Shown here: positions 5,228-5,893 of the stretch, piece by piece
Layout of the letters: every line of letters starts with the position of its first letter
Numbering within the stretch: position 1 is the first letter of the stretch
DNA from: Pseudomonadota bacterium
Lineage (GTDB): Bacteria; Pseudomonadota; Alphaproteobacteria; Sphingomonadales; Sphingomonadaceae
Length of the DNA stretch: 5,893 bases
Assembly: GCA_947474905.1 (NCBI GenBank)
Contig: CANJKQ010000079.1
Coordinates: 1 to 5,893, forward strand
Direction: 5' to 3'
Translations under genes and position numbers: made by a program
Notes under the pieces: model-generated
What the model saw: only the letters and a program-made list of their open reading frames with translations
Databases searched by the model: none
What the model was told of the DNA's origin: nothing

Positions 5228-5893
5228 GCGCGGATCAATCGCGGCGCCTGGCCGCTGAAGCGCTGGGCTCGCTCATCCTGTTCGCGACCGTCATCGGCTC
5301 GGGCATCATGGCCGAGCGGCTGGCGGGCGGCAATGTCGCCGTCGCGCTGATCGGCAATACGGCGGCGACAGGCGCGGTGCTCTACGTGCTGATCTTGCTG
5401 CTCGGGCCGATATCGGGGGCGCACTTCAATCCGGCGGTGACGCTGATGCTGGGCGCACGCCGCGAGTGGTTGCCCTTCATCGCCGCGCAGCTGGTCGGCG
5501 GCGTGGGTGGCGTGTTGCTGGCGCACGGCATGTTCGAACAGCCATTATTTGAGCTGGGCGTGAAGGCACGCGGCGGCACCGGCCAGTGGATCGGTGAATT
5601 CGCCGCCACCTTCGGCCTGTTGTTCACGATCGTGCTTGGTAGCCGCACACGCCCGCACGCCGTCCCCGCGCTCGTCGCCTTGTGGATCGTGGCGGGCTAT
5701 TGGTTCACGTCCTCCACCAGCGTCGCCAACCCCGCGATCACCCTCGCCCGCGCGCTGACGGACAGTTTTTCGGGCATCCGCCCCGCTGATGCGCCGGCGT
5801 TTATTGCGGCTCAGCTCGCTGGGGCGTGGACGGGGACGAAAATCGCTACCTGGCTGCACCATGATCCTCCCCCGCTAGGGGGAGGTGGCACGC
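5224..5893 (+). CDS. aqpS: MIP/aquaporin-family channel in the ars operon, AqpS-like (open at window end)
   Basis: 223 codons are visible and the frame is still open at the edge. Six membrane segments and both half-helix loops of an aquaporin are present: the first NPA in SGAHFNPAVTL (N69-A71), the second in STSVANPAITLAR (N169-A171). The residue after the second NPA is Ile, where water channels usually have the selectivity-filter Arg, which fits a channel for larger uncharged solutes. AqpS, the Sinorhizobium meliloti channel encoded in an ars operon, lets arsenite made by ArsC leave the cell by diffusion; the same role is inferred here. The GTG start overlaps the arsC stop (GTGA), has no clear Shine-Dalgarno sequence, and is likely coupled. 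A later ATG (codon 29) would cut off the first membrane segment. The last visible codons run through a repeat hairpin, and the natural stop is not in view. Confidence 0.9.
   Translation, partial: MSADQSRRLAAEALGSLILFATVIGSGIMAERLAGGNVAVALIGNTAATGAVLYVLILLLGPISGAHFNPAVTLMLGARREWLPFIAAQLVGGVGGVLLAHGMFEQPLFELGVKARGGTGQWIGEFAATFGLLFTIVLGSRTRPHAVPALVALWIVAGYWFTSSTSVANPAITLARALTDSFSGIRPADAPAFIAAQLAGAWTGTKIATWLHHDPPPLGGGGT
5866..5885. repeat. CCTCCCCC-GCTA-GGGGGAGG hairpin repeat
   Basis: A perfect 8-bp stem (5866-5873 with 5878-5885) closes on a GCTA loop. It looks like a dispersed hairpin repeat I associate with sphingomonad intergenic regions. It falls within the still-open aquaporin frame, where it encodes a Pro/Gly-rich tail (PPPLGGGG). 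The following bases (TGGCACGC) contain no T-run, so termination by this hairpin is not supported from the visible sequence. Confidence 0.7.

Noticed and set aside
5866..5893. Intrinsic terminator of the ars operon
   Set aside because: The hairpin is followed by TGGCACGC rather than T residues, and the aquaporin frame has not yet stopped.

Overview
The window is GC-rich DNA, most likely from an alphaproteobacterium of the sphingomonad type. Three things suggest this: the aroQ-accB-accC order, codon use strongly biased to G/C at third positions, and several short palindromic repeats of kinds familiar from sphingomonad genomes (TTCGAC..GCTCAGGGCGAACGG units, CCCCAGCGAAAGCTGGGG hairpins, and a CCTCCCCC-loop-GGGGGAGG hairpin). 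The assignment is an inference from pattern and was not checked against any database.

Region 1 (1-319): the 5' part of a minus-strand gene for the sulfur carrier ThiS leaves the window at base 1. It is divergent from aroQ, and the gap holds an inverted pair of repeat units plus a weak candidate promoter for aroQ.

Region 2 (320-2747): a co-directional housekeeping cluster, aroQ (type II 3-dehydroquinate dehydratase, shikimate pathway), accB (biotin carboxyl carrier protein) and accC (biotin carboxylase). AccC carboxylates the biotin carried on AccB, the first half-reaction of acetyl-CoA carboxylase in fatty acid synthesis. A further repeat unit lies in the 122-bp gap between accB and accC.

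Region 3 (2748-4518): a compact, cloverleaf-like composite palindrome, then two genes overlapping by one base (TGATG): a membrane-anchored alpha/beta hydrolase with a complete Ser-Asp-His triad, and a multi-pass membrane protein of unassigned function rich in conserved-looking His/Asp residues.

Region 4 (4519-5893): an arsenic-resistance operon, arsR-arsC-aquaporin. Its three genes overlap by 4 bases each (ATGA, GTGA). A perfect 11-bp inverted repeat runs into the arsR start codon and is the probable ArsR operator. ArsR has a C-terminal CC-x4-C arsenite site. ArsC is a glutaredoxin-type arsenate reductase. The MIP channel, of the AqpS type found in ars operons, takes the place expected for an ArsB or Acr3 pump. 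In this model arsenate is reduced to arsenite, which leaves by facilitated diffusion. The channel's frame is still open at the window edge and runs through another repeat hairpin.

I see no mobile element, tRNA, rRNA or CRISPR array. The most interesting parts are the channel-type ars operon with its start-codon operator, and the palindromic repeat whose two halves show compensatory stem changes.
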